From Sphingobacterium sp. HMA12 (GTDB taxonomy: Bacteria; Bacteroidota; Bacteroidia; Sphingobacteriales; Sphingobacteriaceae): 64,000 nucleotides of DNA. Numbering within the stretch: position 1 is the first letter of the stretch; each line of letters opens with the position of its first letter. Below the pieces are notes generated by a model, which made no database searches, was not told the DNA's origin, and was given only the letters and a program-made list of their open reading frames with translations. A program made the position numbers and the translations under genes. The stretch is taken from NCBI RefSeq assembly GCF_002933815.1, contig NZ_BEYR01000001.1, positions 1 to 64,000 on the forward strand. Reading direction: 5' to 3'. Of the stretch, positions 1 to 8,187 are shown piece by piece.

Positions 1-21
1 GTCGGTGCCTTTTTTTACACG

Positions 22-60
22 GAAGCCCTTGCTGGAAACAGTGAAGGGCTTCTTTCGTTT
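22..60 (+). terminator. Intrinsic terminator of an upstream gene
   Basis: A 9-bp perfect stem (22-30 with 44-52) is followed by a T-rich tail. It probably ends a transcript that enters from left of the window. The first 16 bases (the 3' arm of a G/C-rich hairpin, then seven T) look like the tail of another terminator cut by the window edge. Confidence 0.7.
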
Positions 61-560
61 ATATCCTTTTTACAGGTCTTCTGGTTCAACAGGGCTATCG
101 GCTCCGGGGGAAGTCCGGGGATACCGGCCCGGAACAGCAGGCCTAGAAACCCGATAGCTTAACATTGTTCCAAGGGACTGAGTTATGATCAGATCTATAA
201 CAGGTCTGGAACACATCTGGCTGTTAGGAAAACTTGTCCGATTGAAGATTACCCAACGGGCCCAAGTTTTCATGGAAACCGATACGTCGTTTCGAATGCT
301 AGCGCTGCCACAGATTGGTCATATCATCGTTGACTAATCTAGTACATGTTTAATTCTGCTTAGACAGAACCATAAGAACAAGCAGGGAAGGGAGCACTAA
401 AAAGGTACACTATAATCCAGACGAGAGGGTGTGTAGTTCATGCTTCCGCAGGAGGGGTAGGAGGAAAGAACAGAATACTCCAGAAAATTAGGCAAAAAAG
501 AAGAGTAACCCAAGTCGCTACTGTACTTTCCAAAGTGACAGTAATCTAGCAATCCTACTT
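61..560. other. Noncoding stretch with inverted repeats, GC-richer than its surroundings
   Basis: No convincing ORF was found on either strand. Positions 61-330 are visibly richer in G and C than the rest of the window. They contain GCTATCGG (94-101) paired with CCGATAGC (151-158), enclosing further GC-rich arms, and TAACAG (198-203) paired with CTGTTA (221-226). These could form a structured RNA. I compared the sequence by eye with the conserved cores of SRP RNA, RNase P RNA and tmRNA and found no match, so I give no name. Confidence 0.3.
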
Positions 561-563
561 ATG

Positions 564-583
564 AAAGTGACAGGTATCACTTT
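564..583. promoter_or_regulatory. Crp/Fnr-type palindrome, distal box of the cbb3 operon
   Basis: The sequence is AAAGTGA-N6-TCACTTT, a perfect 7-bp inverted repeat with the 6-nt spacer typical of Crp/Fnr-family dimers. A degenerate third copy begins with AAAGTGACAG at 532. Regulation of a microaerobic oxidase by an Fnr-like protein is common, but the actual regulator is inferred. Confidence 0.6.
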
Positions 584-692
584 TATTCCCGAACTATTGT
601 ACAATAATTTATTTTGTTTCTTGCTCTTTTGATTTAAATATCTTGAAATCAATCAAAACAGCCAATGAAAAGCGGATTATTACTATTTATAT

Positions 693-712
693 AAAGTGAC
701 GTACATCACTTT
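693..712. promoter_or_regulatory. Crp/Fnr-type palindrome, proximal box of the cbb3 operon
   Basis: This is a second perfect AAAGTGA-N6-TCACTTT palindrome, 129 bp downstream of the first. Its centre (702.5) lies about 65 bp upstream of the start point expected from the -7 element at 754-761, which is a usual activator position. A separate short repeat, TGTAC-N5-GTACA (713-727), follows immediately. Confidence 0.65.
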
Positions 713-735
713 TGTACGCATTGTACATCATTAGA

Positions 736-761
736 TTGTCATAAAATGCTGCTTACTTTTG
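736..761 (+). promoter_or_regulatory. Probable cbb3 operon promoter
   Basis: TACTTTTG at 754-761 matches the Bacteroidota -7 consensus TAnnTTTG exactly. The only TTG upstream is at 736-738, a 15-nt gap where about 20 is usual, so the -33 part is weak. That fits a promoter that needs an activator at the neighbouring palindrome. Confidence 0.45.
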
Positions 762-784
762 ATTCAGAATCAACAATTTAAGTA

Positions 785-2923
785 ATGCAGTTAGAGCAAT
801 TTAATTACGACAATAAAATTGTCAGAAATTTCGGAATCGCTACCATTATTTGGGGAATAGTTGGTATGACCATAGGATTGCTTGTGGCGACGCAGCTTGT
901 TTGGCCTCAAATGAACTTCGGATTGCAATACACAACGTTTGGCCGTGTACGCCCAGTACATACCAACGCCGTGATATTCGCTTTCGTAGGTAATGGTATT
1001 TTTATGGGAGTCTATTACTCCTTGCAAAGGGTACTTAAAGCGAGAATGTTTAGTGATGCTTTAAGTAAGCTCCATTTTTGGGGTTGGCAGTTAATTATTG
1101 TCGCCTCGGCTATCACTCTTCCACTAGGACTCACATCAAGTCACGAGTATGCCGAAATGGAGTGGCCAATTGATATCGCAATTACCCTTATCTGGGTGGT
1201 TTTTGGTATCAATATGTTTGGTACAATTATCAAAAGGCGTGAACGTCATATGTACGTCGCAGTTTGGTTTTATATTGCCACATTTGTTACGGTAGCGGTG
1301 TTACATATCGTCAACTCCATTCAATTGCCGGTAGCAGGATGGAAAAGCTACTATGTGTATAAAGGTGTGCAAGATGCACTCGTGCAATGGTGGTATGGCC
1401 ATAATGCGGTAGCGTTCTTCCTAACTACTCCTTACTTGGGAATGATGTACTACTTTTTGCCGAAAATGGCTAATCGTCCGGTTTATTCCTATAAATTAAG
1501 TATTCTGCACTTTTGGTCTTTGATCTTTATTTACATCTGGGCTGGACCTCACCATTTGTTATATACCGCATTACCAAGCTGGGTTCAGTCCCTAGGCGTA
1601 GTATTTTCGATTATGCTGATTGCACCAAGTTGGGGTGGTATGATAAACGGTCTGCTGACTCTGCGTGGTGCCTGGGATAAGGTACGCACAGAACCTATGT
1701 TGAAATTTATGGTCGTCGCACTGACCTGTTATGGTATGGCAACATTTGAAGGGCCGATGCTGTCTTTAAAGCAGGTAAATGCAATTGCACACTTTACCGA
1801 TTGGATTGTTGCGCACGTACACGTCGGTGCATTGGGCTGGAATGGTTTTATGACGTTCGGTATCCTCTATTGGTTAATCCCACGTATTTATAAAACGGAA
1901 CTTTACTCTAAAAAATTAGCGTCAACTCACTTTTGGATCGGTACACTTGGAATTCTATTTTATGCTATTCCGATGTATTGGGCAGCAGTTGTACAGGGGC
2001 TGATGTGGAAAGAGTTTACACCGGAAGGCGTTTTGAAATATCCAAACTTCTTGGCAACAACACTGGAAATTCTACCAATGCATATGATGCGGGCTGTAGG
2101 GGGAGCACTTTATTTATCTGGTGTCTTCCTGATGACGTTTAACCTGATTAAGACCATGAAGCAAGGAAAGCTGCTGGCCAATGAGCCCGCTGAAGCGCCA
2201 GCTTTATTACCGGTTCAGGTCAATGAACAGTCTCAGCATCGTCGTCTTGAACGTAAACCTATATTGTTCATGGTACTGGCACTTATCGCGATTCTGATCG
2301 GTGGTATGGTTGAGATGGTTCCTACATTTACCATTTCCAAAAACGTACCGACAATCGCAAGTGTGAAGCCTTATACAGCACTGGAACTGCAAGGACGTGA
2401 TCTTTATGTCAGAGAGGGCTGTGTCAATTGTCATACGCAGGCAATCCGTCCGTTTAGATCGGAGACTGCCCGCTACGGTGAGTATAGTAAAGCTGGCGAA
2501 TATGTATACGATACACCATTCTTATGGGGATCGAAACGTACAGGACCTGATTTGCACCGTATTGGTTCTAAATATCCAAATAAATGGCATTTTGATCACC
2601 TTTTGGACCCGACCATAACTTCTCCGGGAAGCATTATGCCTTCTTATCCTTGGCTAATAGACCAGCAATTGGACAACTCTATTTTGAAAGATAAAATGGA
2701 GGCCCTGCGTAAACTAGGAATCCCATATACCGATGCGGCAATAGCGAATGCGGAACAAGATCTGCACAAACAGGCACAAAAAATTGCAGACGATCTGAAA
2801 CAGAACCAGGTCAATGTATTGGCCGATCGCGAAATTATCGCAGTAATCGCTTATTTACAACGATTGGGGACGGATATAAAAGCAGCTCCGAAAGTGGCTG
2901 AGGATGTTAACGTAAATCAATAG
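785..2923 (+). CDS. ccoNO: cbb3-type cytochrome c oxidase, fused subunits I and II (CcoN-CcoO)
   Basis: This is the catalytic subunit of the proton-pumping, high-affinity haem-copper oxidase in the inner membrane. Residues 1 to about 465 are the multi-helix CcoN part. It includes the HTNAVIF motif (His59) and the WWYGHNAV and HVHVGALGWNG segments that carry haem and CuB histidines. After a short linker, a new membrane helix (about residues 495-515) begins the CcoO part. That part carries one c-type haem site, CVNCH, at residues 546-550. The 712-residue length equals the sum of both subunits. A CcoNO fusion is known in Bacteroidota. It is the first gene of the operon, and ccoQ starts 4 nt downstream. 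The ATG at 785 lacks a clear Shine-Dalgarno site, as is usual in this phylum. Confidence 0.97.
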   Translation: MQLEQFNYDNKIVRNFGIATIIWGIVGMTIGLLVATQLVWPQMNFGLQYTTFGRVRPVHTNAVIFAFVGNGIFMGVYYSLQRVLKARMFSDALSKLHFWGWQLIIVASAITLPLGLTSSHEYAEMEWPIDIAITLIWVVFGINMFGTIIKRRERHMYVAVWFYIATFVTVAVLHIVNSIQLPVAGWKSYYVYKGVQDALVQWWYGHNAVAFFLTTPYLGMMYYFLPKMANRPVYSYKLSILHFWSLIFIYIWAGPHHLLYTALPSWVQSLGVVFSIMLIAPSWGGMINGLLTLRGAWDKVRTEPMLKFMVVALTCYGMATFEGPMLSLKQVNAIAHFTDWIVAHVHVGALGWNGFMTFGILYWLIPRIYKTELYSKKLASTHFWIGTLGILFYAIPMYWAAVVQGLMWKEFTPEGVLKYPNFLATTLEILPMHMMRAVGGALYLSGVFLMTFNLIKTMKQGKLLANEPAEAPALLPVQVNEQSQHRRLERKPILFMVLALIAILIGGMVEMVPTFTISKNVPTIASVKPYTALELQGRDLYVREGCVNCHTQAIRPFRSETARYGEYSKAGEYVYDTPFLWGSKRTGPDLHRIGSKYPNKWHFDHLLDPTITSPGSIMPSYPWLIDQQLDNSILKDKMEALRKLGIPYTDAAIANAEQDLHKQAQKIADDLKQNQVNVLADREIIAVIAYLQRLGTDIKAAPKVAEDVNVNQ

Positions 2924-2927
2924 CACG

Positions 2928-3122
2928 ATGTTTAAACAAATCACAAATTTGAACGGAAGTGAGCTTTACCTTATTGTATCACTTTGGATATTCCTGATTT
3001 TCTTTATTTCGGTCGCAATCATGTTGTTTCGCATGAAAAAGGACTATATAAACTATATGAAGGAACTGCCTTTGGAGGAGGAAACTGAAAAGGAAATGAA
3101 TCATTCACCTGAAAGTATATAG
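2928..3122 (+). CDS. ccoQ: CcoQ-like small cbb3 oxidase subunit
   Basis: This 64-residue protein has one membrane helix (about residues 15-35, rich in Leu, Ile and Phe), a basic RMKK boundary and an acidic cytoplasmic tail. That is the usual layout of CcoQ, a non-catalytic subunit thought to stabilise the complex. It lies between ccoNO and ccoP with gaps of 4 and 3 nt, so it is certainly cotranscribed. Sequence identity within the family is low, and the call rests on size, topology and position. Confidence 0.85.
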   Translation: MFKQITNLNGSELYLIVSLWIFLIFFISVAIMLFRMKKDYINYMKELPLEEETEKEMNHSPESI

Positions 3123-3125
3123 TAT

Positions 3126-4019
3126 ATGAGTTTATTATTAGATACTGCACCTGCCACAGTAGAAGCTATTCAGTCTTCCTGGGGGTTTGGTACAGATAAT
3201 TTATACACAGATATCTTAATTATCGTATTGATAGTCGTGATGTTGGCCCTTTTGGCATCGGCACTGATGGTCAACCGCGCCATGAAATCCATCATTAAGA
3301 TTACAATGCCTGAATTGGTCAAAGAGGAAGAGCTCAAGAAATTAGCCAATAAGGGATGGTTAAAACGATCTTGGAACAAGATCATGGGAATAAGACCTAT
3401 CTCTGAAGAAAAGGACATAGTCATCGATCACGAATACGATGGTATCCGGGAACTGGATAACCCCATTCCAATCTGGTTTAATTTTTTGTTTTATGGAACA
3501 ATCTTCTTTGGGCTTGTCTACTTATTCATCTATCAGGTTTCCGGGATCGGTATGAACCAAGATCAGGAGTACGCACATGAAATGGTTGTTGCGGAAAAGG
3601 AAAGACAGGCTTATTTAGCTGCTTCAGCCAGTAATGTCGATGAAAATACGGTTGAATTTGAACCCGACATGGCTGTTGAAGGAAAAGCAATATTCGCTGC
3701 AAACTGTGTCGCCTGTCATGGTGGAAACGGGGAGGGTGGTATTGGTCCCAACTTGACGGATAAATTTTGGTTGCATGGCGGTGAGATTAAAGATCTTTTC
3801 AAAACTATAAAGTACGGTGTTCCGGATAAAGGGATGGTGCCCTGGGAGCAAACCTTAAGTCCGGCGCAAATTGCACAGGTGGCAAGCTACATTGTTACGT
3901 TGAGGGATACACATCCTGCCAATCCAAAAGAACCACAAGGAGAAGAGGTAGCCTACGGAAACGCTGAGGATACAGCAAAAGCAAAGGATGGAGCCGGGAC
4001 AGAAAAAAAAGCTGAATAG
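3126..4019 (+). CDS. ccoP: cbb3 oxidase subunit III (CcoP), single-haem form
   Basis: This is the membrane-anchored cytochrome c that feeds electrons to CcoO. The protein has an N-terminal helix (about residues 28-50) and a charged loop. A second helix follows (about 115-138), preceded by the DNPIPIWFNFLFYG motif that marks the CcoP N-terminal domain. After it comes a periplasmic cytochrome c domain with one haem site, CVACH, at residues 194-198. Proteobacterial CcoP normally has two CxxCH sites; only one is present here. The tail after residue 265 is Lys/Glu/Ala-rich and low in complexity. It sits in the cbb3 operon between ccoQ and ccoG. Confidence 0.95.
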   Translation: MSLLLDTAPATVEAIQSSWGFGTDNLYTDILIIVLIVVMLALLASALMVNRAMKSIIKITMPELVKEEELKKLANKGWLKRSWNKIMGIRPISEEKDIVIDHEYDGIRELDNPIPIWFNFLFYGTIFFGLVYLFIYQVSGIGMNQDQEYAHEMVVAEKERQAYLAASASNVDENTVEFEPDMAVEGKAIFAANCVACHGGNGEGGIGPNLTDKFWLHGGEIKDLFKTIKYGVPDKGMVPWEQTLSPAQIAQVASYIVTLRDTHPANPKEPQGEEVAYGNAEDTAKAKDGAGTEKKAE

Positions 4020-4034
4020 TAAATCCAGATTGAA

Positions 4035-5417
4035 ATGAGTACAGTAGTAGTTAATAATACCAATAATGGTGGATCTAAGTCAAAAAAGAGACAGTGGATT
4101 TATGCCAAAAAACCGCAGGGAGCACTTTATAAAAAAAGACAGTGGGTTGGTTATACACTGCTACTGTTCTTATTTGTAGCTCCTTTCATTAAGGTAAATG
4201 GTGAACCGTTTTTAATGTTCAATATTATTGAACGGAAATTTTCGATTTTAGGAAACCTTTTTTACCCACAGGACCTCTATATATTTGTTTTTGGAATGTT
4301 GATCGTCATGGTCTGCGTGGTGTTATTTACAGTGGTCTTTGGACGCGTCTGGTGTGGATGGACCTGTCCGCAGACAATTTTTCTCGAACTGATCTTCAGG
4401 AGGATAGAATATTGGATCGAAGGGGATTGGCAGCAACAAAAAAAGTGCAATGAAGGCCCCAATACCGATCAGAAACAGATGAAGAAGCTATTGAAGCATG
4501 GTATTTTTCTGATTATTTCGTTTTTTATATCGAACATCTTTTTGGCTTATATCATCGGTTCGGATGCTTTGATTAAAATAATCACAGATCCATTGGATCA
4601 GCATATTGCCGGCTTAATCTCCATCATCATATTCACCCTGGTATTTTATGCGGTATTTGCCTACATCAGAGAAATTGTCTGTATTGCAATTTGTCCCTAT
4701 GGAAGATTGCAAGGCGTCCTTCTGGATGACCAAAGCATCACAGTGGCCTACGATCATAGACGTGGTGAACCCAGAGGAAAGCAGCAAAAAGGTACTTCAC
4801 ATGGAGACTGCGTGGACTGCAAACTCTGTGTGCACGTTTGTCCAACAGGGATTGATATCCGTAAAGGCCTACAATTGGAATGTGTGAGCTGCACTGCTTG
4901 TATTGATGCCTGTGATGCTGTCATGGAAAAAATCGGAAAGCCCAAAAAGCTGATCGGTTTTTACCCCATGGGGGAGATTGAAGGTACGCTAAAGAAAAAA
5001 AGCAACGTGCGGGCGGTAGCTTATTCCATTGTCTTGGTACTGCTGATGTCGGTATTTGGATTTTTGCTGTTCAATCGCTCTCAGGTTGATGGCCGATTGT
5101 TACGGGCAAAAGGAAGTACCTATCAACTTCGCGATGATAAGACAATCAGTAATCTTTATGCCCTGGAATTAATTAACAAATCGGGCAAGGAGATGCCTTT
5201 TAAATTAGTATGCGAGGATCCGAGACTCAAAATCCAACTGGTTAATCCTATCCAAAAGCTCAGTAAAGGTGGACATGCAACTTTAAGCTTCTTTCTGATT
5301 ATCGATAATAAGGACGTCGAAACATATAAAAGTAATATCAAATTATCTATCTATTCAGGAGATAAAAAAGTAGAAAGCCTAAAAACTACTTTTATTGCTC
5401 CTCCTGGAATGAATTAA
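4035..5417 (+). CDS. ccoG: CcoG/FixG/RdxA-type membrane polyferredoxin (cbb3 assembly)
   Basis: This is an inner-membrane iron-sulfur protein. In studied bacteria CcoG reduces Cu(II) to Cu(I) for delivery to the cbb3 copper centre. Several helices surround the FixG motifs CGWTCPQ and CIAICPYGR. Two 4Fe-4S sites follow, with cysteines 259/262/265/269 and 283/286/289/293. One more helix precedes a C-terminal periplasmic Ig-like domain (about residues 350-460). The 460-residue length is normal for the family. It lies 15 nt after ccoP and 11 nt before ccoH. Confidence 0.95.
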   Translation: MSTVVVNNTNNGGSKSKKRQWIYAKKPQGALYKKRQWVGYTLLLFLFVAPFIKVNGEPFLMFNIIERKFSILGNLFYPQDLYIFVFGMLIVMVCVVLFTVVFGRVWCGWTCPQTIFLELIFRRIEYWIEGDWQQQKKCNEGPNTDQKQMKKLLKHGIFLIISFFISNIFLAYIIGSDALIKIITDPLDQHIAGLISIIIFTLVFYAVFAYIREIVCIAICPYGRLQGVLLDDQSITVAYDHRRGEPRGKQQKGTSHGDCVDCKLCVHVCPTGIDIRKGLQLECVSCTACIDACDAVMEKIGKPKKLIGFYPMGEIEGTLKKKSNVRAVAYSIVLVLLMSVFGFLLFNRSQVDGRLLRAKGSTYQLRDDKTISNLYALELINKSGKEMPFKLVCEDPRLKIQLVNPIQKLSKGGHATLSFFLIIDNKDVETYKSNIKLSIYSGDKKVESLKTTFIAPPGMN

Positions 5418-5428
5418 CAAATAAAACA

Positions 5429-5851
5429 ATGAATTGGGGTACAAAAATTTTTTTGAGCTTGGCGGTATTTATGCTGTGCATCGTTGCCGCAGGATTTTAC
5501 ATGGTCACTCATGATAAGGATAGCTTAGAAGAAGACGATTATTATGAACAGGGCTTGAATTATGATCAGGCTTATGAAAAAAAACAAAATTTACTGAGCA
5601 TGAAAGAGACGCCGAAAGTGGAGCTTAGGAAAGATACACTTTACATACATTTTGTCTCGAAAGTGAACAAAGGGAAACTATTGTTTCGTAAACCTTCGGA
5701 CAGTAAGCGGGATAGGGAGTTGCCATTTCAGACAACGGGTAATATACTCGCATTGCCTATTTCGACATTCGACAAAGGAATGTGGAATTTGTATGTTGAC
5801 TGGAAAAGCGAAGGTAAAGATTTTTTATTTGAGGAACATATTTTATTTTAA
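5429..5851 (+). CDS. ccoH: FixH/CcoH family cbb3 assembly protein
   Basis: This 140-residue protein has one N-terminal membrane helix (about residues 5-27), an acidic EEDDYYEQGLNYDQ stretch and a small beta-rich periplasmic domain. The YY-x-GLNYD pattern just after the helix is characteristic of FixH-like proteins, which are needed for maturation or stability of cbb3 oxidase. It is cotranscribed with ccoG upstream (11-nt gap) and the SafE-like gene downstream (9-nt gap). Confidence 0.9.
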   Translation: MNWGTKIFLSLAVFMLCIVAAGFYMVTHDKDSLEEDDYYEQGLNYDQAYEKKQNLLSMKETPKVELRKDTLYIHFVSKVNKGKLLFRKPSDSKRDRELPFQTTGNILALPISTFDKGMWNLYVDWKSEGKDFLFEEHILF

Positions 5852-5860
5852 ACCAAGGGC

Positions 5861-6550
5861 ATGAGCTATACCTATTTTGCATTCTTTATGGGCTTATTTG
5901 GAAGCATACATTGTGCTGTCATGTGCGGTCCCCTAATTTTTGCTATTGAGGGAAGGCAAGGGTTGAGTTGGTCTATTTTTCTAAATAAGATACTGTATCA
6001 ATTAGGCCGGGTTTTGACCTATGGTAGTCTGGGATTTCTTTTAGGAACCATTGGTACATTTGCACAAATTCAGGGCTGGCAACGTGCATTAAGCTGGATC
6101 ACAGGGATCATATTGGTACTGATTGCTGTGTTTCAGCTTGTAGGGAAAAATAACCGTACCATTGCGCGCTTGCAGACTCGTTCCGTGCAGCCCTTTGTCA
6201 GGCTTCTGTCGAAATGGCTGTATAGACCGGGAGGAAGTTTTATTGCGGGTATATTGAACGGATTATTACCTTGTGGTATGGTATATATGGCTTTAATGTC
6301 TGCAATGAATGCCGATGGTCCGCAACAGAGTTTCCTATTTATGTTGTGGTTTGGATTGGGGACAATTCCACTGTTGTTTTTGTTTTCCTTTTTGGGAAAT
6401 TTCTCCAGATCTTTCAAAATTCGCTTTTCAAAATGGGTGCCTTTTTTATATTTTCTACTGGGAATCTGGTTTATACTTAGAGGGGCGAACTTAAATATCC
6501 CTTATTTAAGTCCTCTTATTCATATTGACGGTGCAATAAACTGTGCTTAA
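5861..6550 (+). CDS. SafE/DsbD-like membrane protein of the cbb3 cluster, probably copper-related
   Basis: This is a 229-residue polytopic membrane protein with about six helices. The N-terminal SIHCAVMCGPL motif (from residue 16) places His and Cys residues in the first helix. A second conserved turn, NGLLPCGMVY, lies about half-way along. These are features of the TauE/SafE / DsbD-transmembrane (UreH-like) family, members of which recur at the end of cbb3 operons. A copper-transport or assembly role is inferred from the Cys/His motif and context, not shown. It is the last gene of the operon. ccoI and ccoS are not found next to it or upstream. Confidence 0.8.
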   Translation: MSYTYFAFFMGLFGSIHCAVMCGPLIFAIEGRQGLSWSIFLNKILYQLGRVLTYGSLGFLLGTIGTFAQIQGWQRALSWITGIILVLIAVFQLVGKNNRTIARLQTRSVQPFVRLLSKWLYRPGGSFIAGILNGLLPCGMVYMALMSAMNADGPQQSFLFMLWFGLGTIPLLFLFSFLGNFSRSFKIRFSKWVPFLYFLLGIWFILRGANLNIPYLSPLIHIDGAINCA

Positions 6551-6607
6551 GGGCAAACAATTTGTCGAGGCTAAGTATTATATTTGATATTAAACTTAGC
6601 GCATCAT

Positions 6608-8071
6608 ATGGAGGTACTTCATCATATTTTACAAATTGCTTTACAATATTACTGGATTCCCTTACTCATCTTATATATTGGTGTAATCGGCACCATCTTG
6701 ATTGAAAACCGTAACCCTGCCAAAACGATCGCTTGGATTATGGTGATTGTTTTTCTGCCTGTAATCGGTCTGCTCAGTTATTATTTCTTTGGCCAAAAAT
6801 TCAAGAAAGTTAAACGAATGAAGCGGATGTACCGCGAGCAATCAAAAAAATTACTCGATGCCTGGCGTAAAGAATCCGAAATTATGGAAGAACATATTGA
6901 TACACTGAACGAGCGTATAGGGAGTTTGGCTATGGTGTATCGGTACCTCAAAAACCAGAAAATATCCACATTCTCCCTGAATAACGATGTCACTTTGTTC
7001 ATTAACGGCGAGGAAAAATTTCCGGTATTGATTCAGCAATTGAAAGACGCGAAACATTCCATTCATATGGAGTACTATATCTGGGAAATGGATGAAGTCG
7101 GACGTGAAATATTACAAATTTTAGAAGAGAAGGCAAAAGCCGGGGTAACAGTACGTTTGATCTTGGACAGTTTTGGTGCTCCTGATGTGATTAAATATTT
7201 ACGTAGACATAAGCCAAGTTTTCTTTTTGAGCCCTTTCTTCCCGTCACTTTTTCTTCTTTGGCCAATAGCAATTACCGAAATCACCGAAAGATTGCGGTC
7301 ATCGATGGAAAGGTCGGTTTTGTTGGAGGAATCAACATTTCAGATCGTTATATCAATAATGGAAAAAATGATATCTATTGGCGCGATACAGCAATGATGA
7401 TCATTGGAGCGGCTGTAAATACCTTGCAAATTCAGTTTTGGAATAGCTGGAATCAGACGGATGCAGAATCATTTGAACTGGGTAGAGGCTATTTGAATAG
7501 ATTTCCGATCGCTGATGAAGACGCGAGTGGTGTTGGTTTTACGGCGAGCGATCCCGGTTCTCCAGCTCCATTCAATATGGAGGCAATTATTGCCGGAATC
7601 AATGAAGCAAAGGAATATGTACAATTGTGTACGCCCTATTTTATTCCAAGTGATCAACTGACGACAGCTTTGATGCTGGCGGTCTCTTCCGGGGTTCGCG
7701 TTGATCTGATGTTGCCGGCAAAATCAGATTCCTTTTTTGTACAGCATGCTTCCTTTTCCTTTATCAAGCCGCTGCTTGAAAGGGGAGTAAATGTATACCT
7801 TTATACTAAAGGATTTCTACATGCCAAAACGATCTGTATTGACAGTAAACTAGCCTATATCGGTACCACTAATCTGGATATCAGAAGTTTTTATATCAAT
7901 TTTGAGATATCCGGGATTGTCTCTGACAAAGCATTATGTGAACGCCTGAACAATCAATTTCTTGCAGATATTGAAGCTTCGGATTTAATTACAATTCGGA
8001 AATGGATGCAAAGGAGCCGCTGGAAACGGGGGGTCGATTCCATCTGCCGTTTATTGGCGCCTTTACTTTAG
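6608..8071 (+). CDS. cls: Cardiolipin synthase (phospholipase D family)
   Basis: This enzyme makes cardiolipin from two phosphatidylglycerols at the inner membrane. Two N-terminal helices are followed by two HKD catalytic motifs: HRKIAVID at residues 226-233 and HAKTICID at 405-412. Each continues into the usual GG(I/T)N or GTTN segment. I chose the ATG at 6608, which gives 487 residues, almost the length of E. coli ClsA. An in-frame TTG at 6584 would add eight residues. It stands alone after the cbb3 operon. Confidence 0.94.
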   Translation: MEVLHHILQIALQYYWIPLLILYIGVIGTILIENRNPAKTIAWIMVIVFLPVIGLLSYYFFGQKFKKVKRMKRMYREQSKKLLDAWRKESEIMEEHIDTLNERIGSLAMVYRYLKNQKISTFSLNNDVTLFINGEEKFPVLIQQLKDAKHSIHMEYYIWEMDEVGREILQILEEKAKAGVTVRLILDSFGAPDVIKYLRRHKPSFLFEPFLPVTFSSLANSNYRNHRKIAVIDGKVGFVGGINISDRYINNGKNDIYWRDTAMMIIGAAVNTLQIQFWNSWNQTDAESFELGRGYLNRFPIADEDASGVGFTASDPGSPAPFNMEAIIAGINEAKEYVQLCTPYFIPSDQLTTALMLAVSSGVRVDLMLPAKSDSFFVQHASFSFIKPLLERGVNVYLYTKGFLHAKTICIDSKLAYIGTTNLDIRSFYINFEISGIVSDKALCERLNNQFLADIEASDLITIRKWMQRSRWKRGVDSICRLLAPLL

Positions 8072-8187
8072 CAGTTTGCTGGATATAGTATAATGGCATA
8101 ATAAATGTTAAAAATGCCATAACAAGACTGGCCTTTGGTTAAAATTGAATATATTTAGCTATTCTTTTTTTAATTCTAATACTTTCA

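Noticed and set aside
1..16. Sequence resembling the 3' end of a Cas9 guide scaffold
   Set aside because: Only a short G/C-rich arm and a T run match. No repeats or cas genes are nearby. It is the tail of an ordinary terminator.
70..273. 67-codon ORF on the minus strand
   Set aside because: Composition (many Pro, Arg and Ser) fits a shadow of GC-rich noncoding DNA. There is no family signature or start context, and it overlaps the predicted stems.
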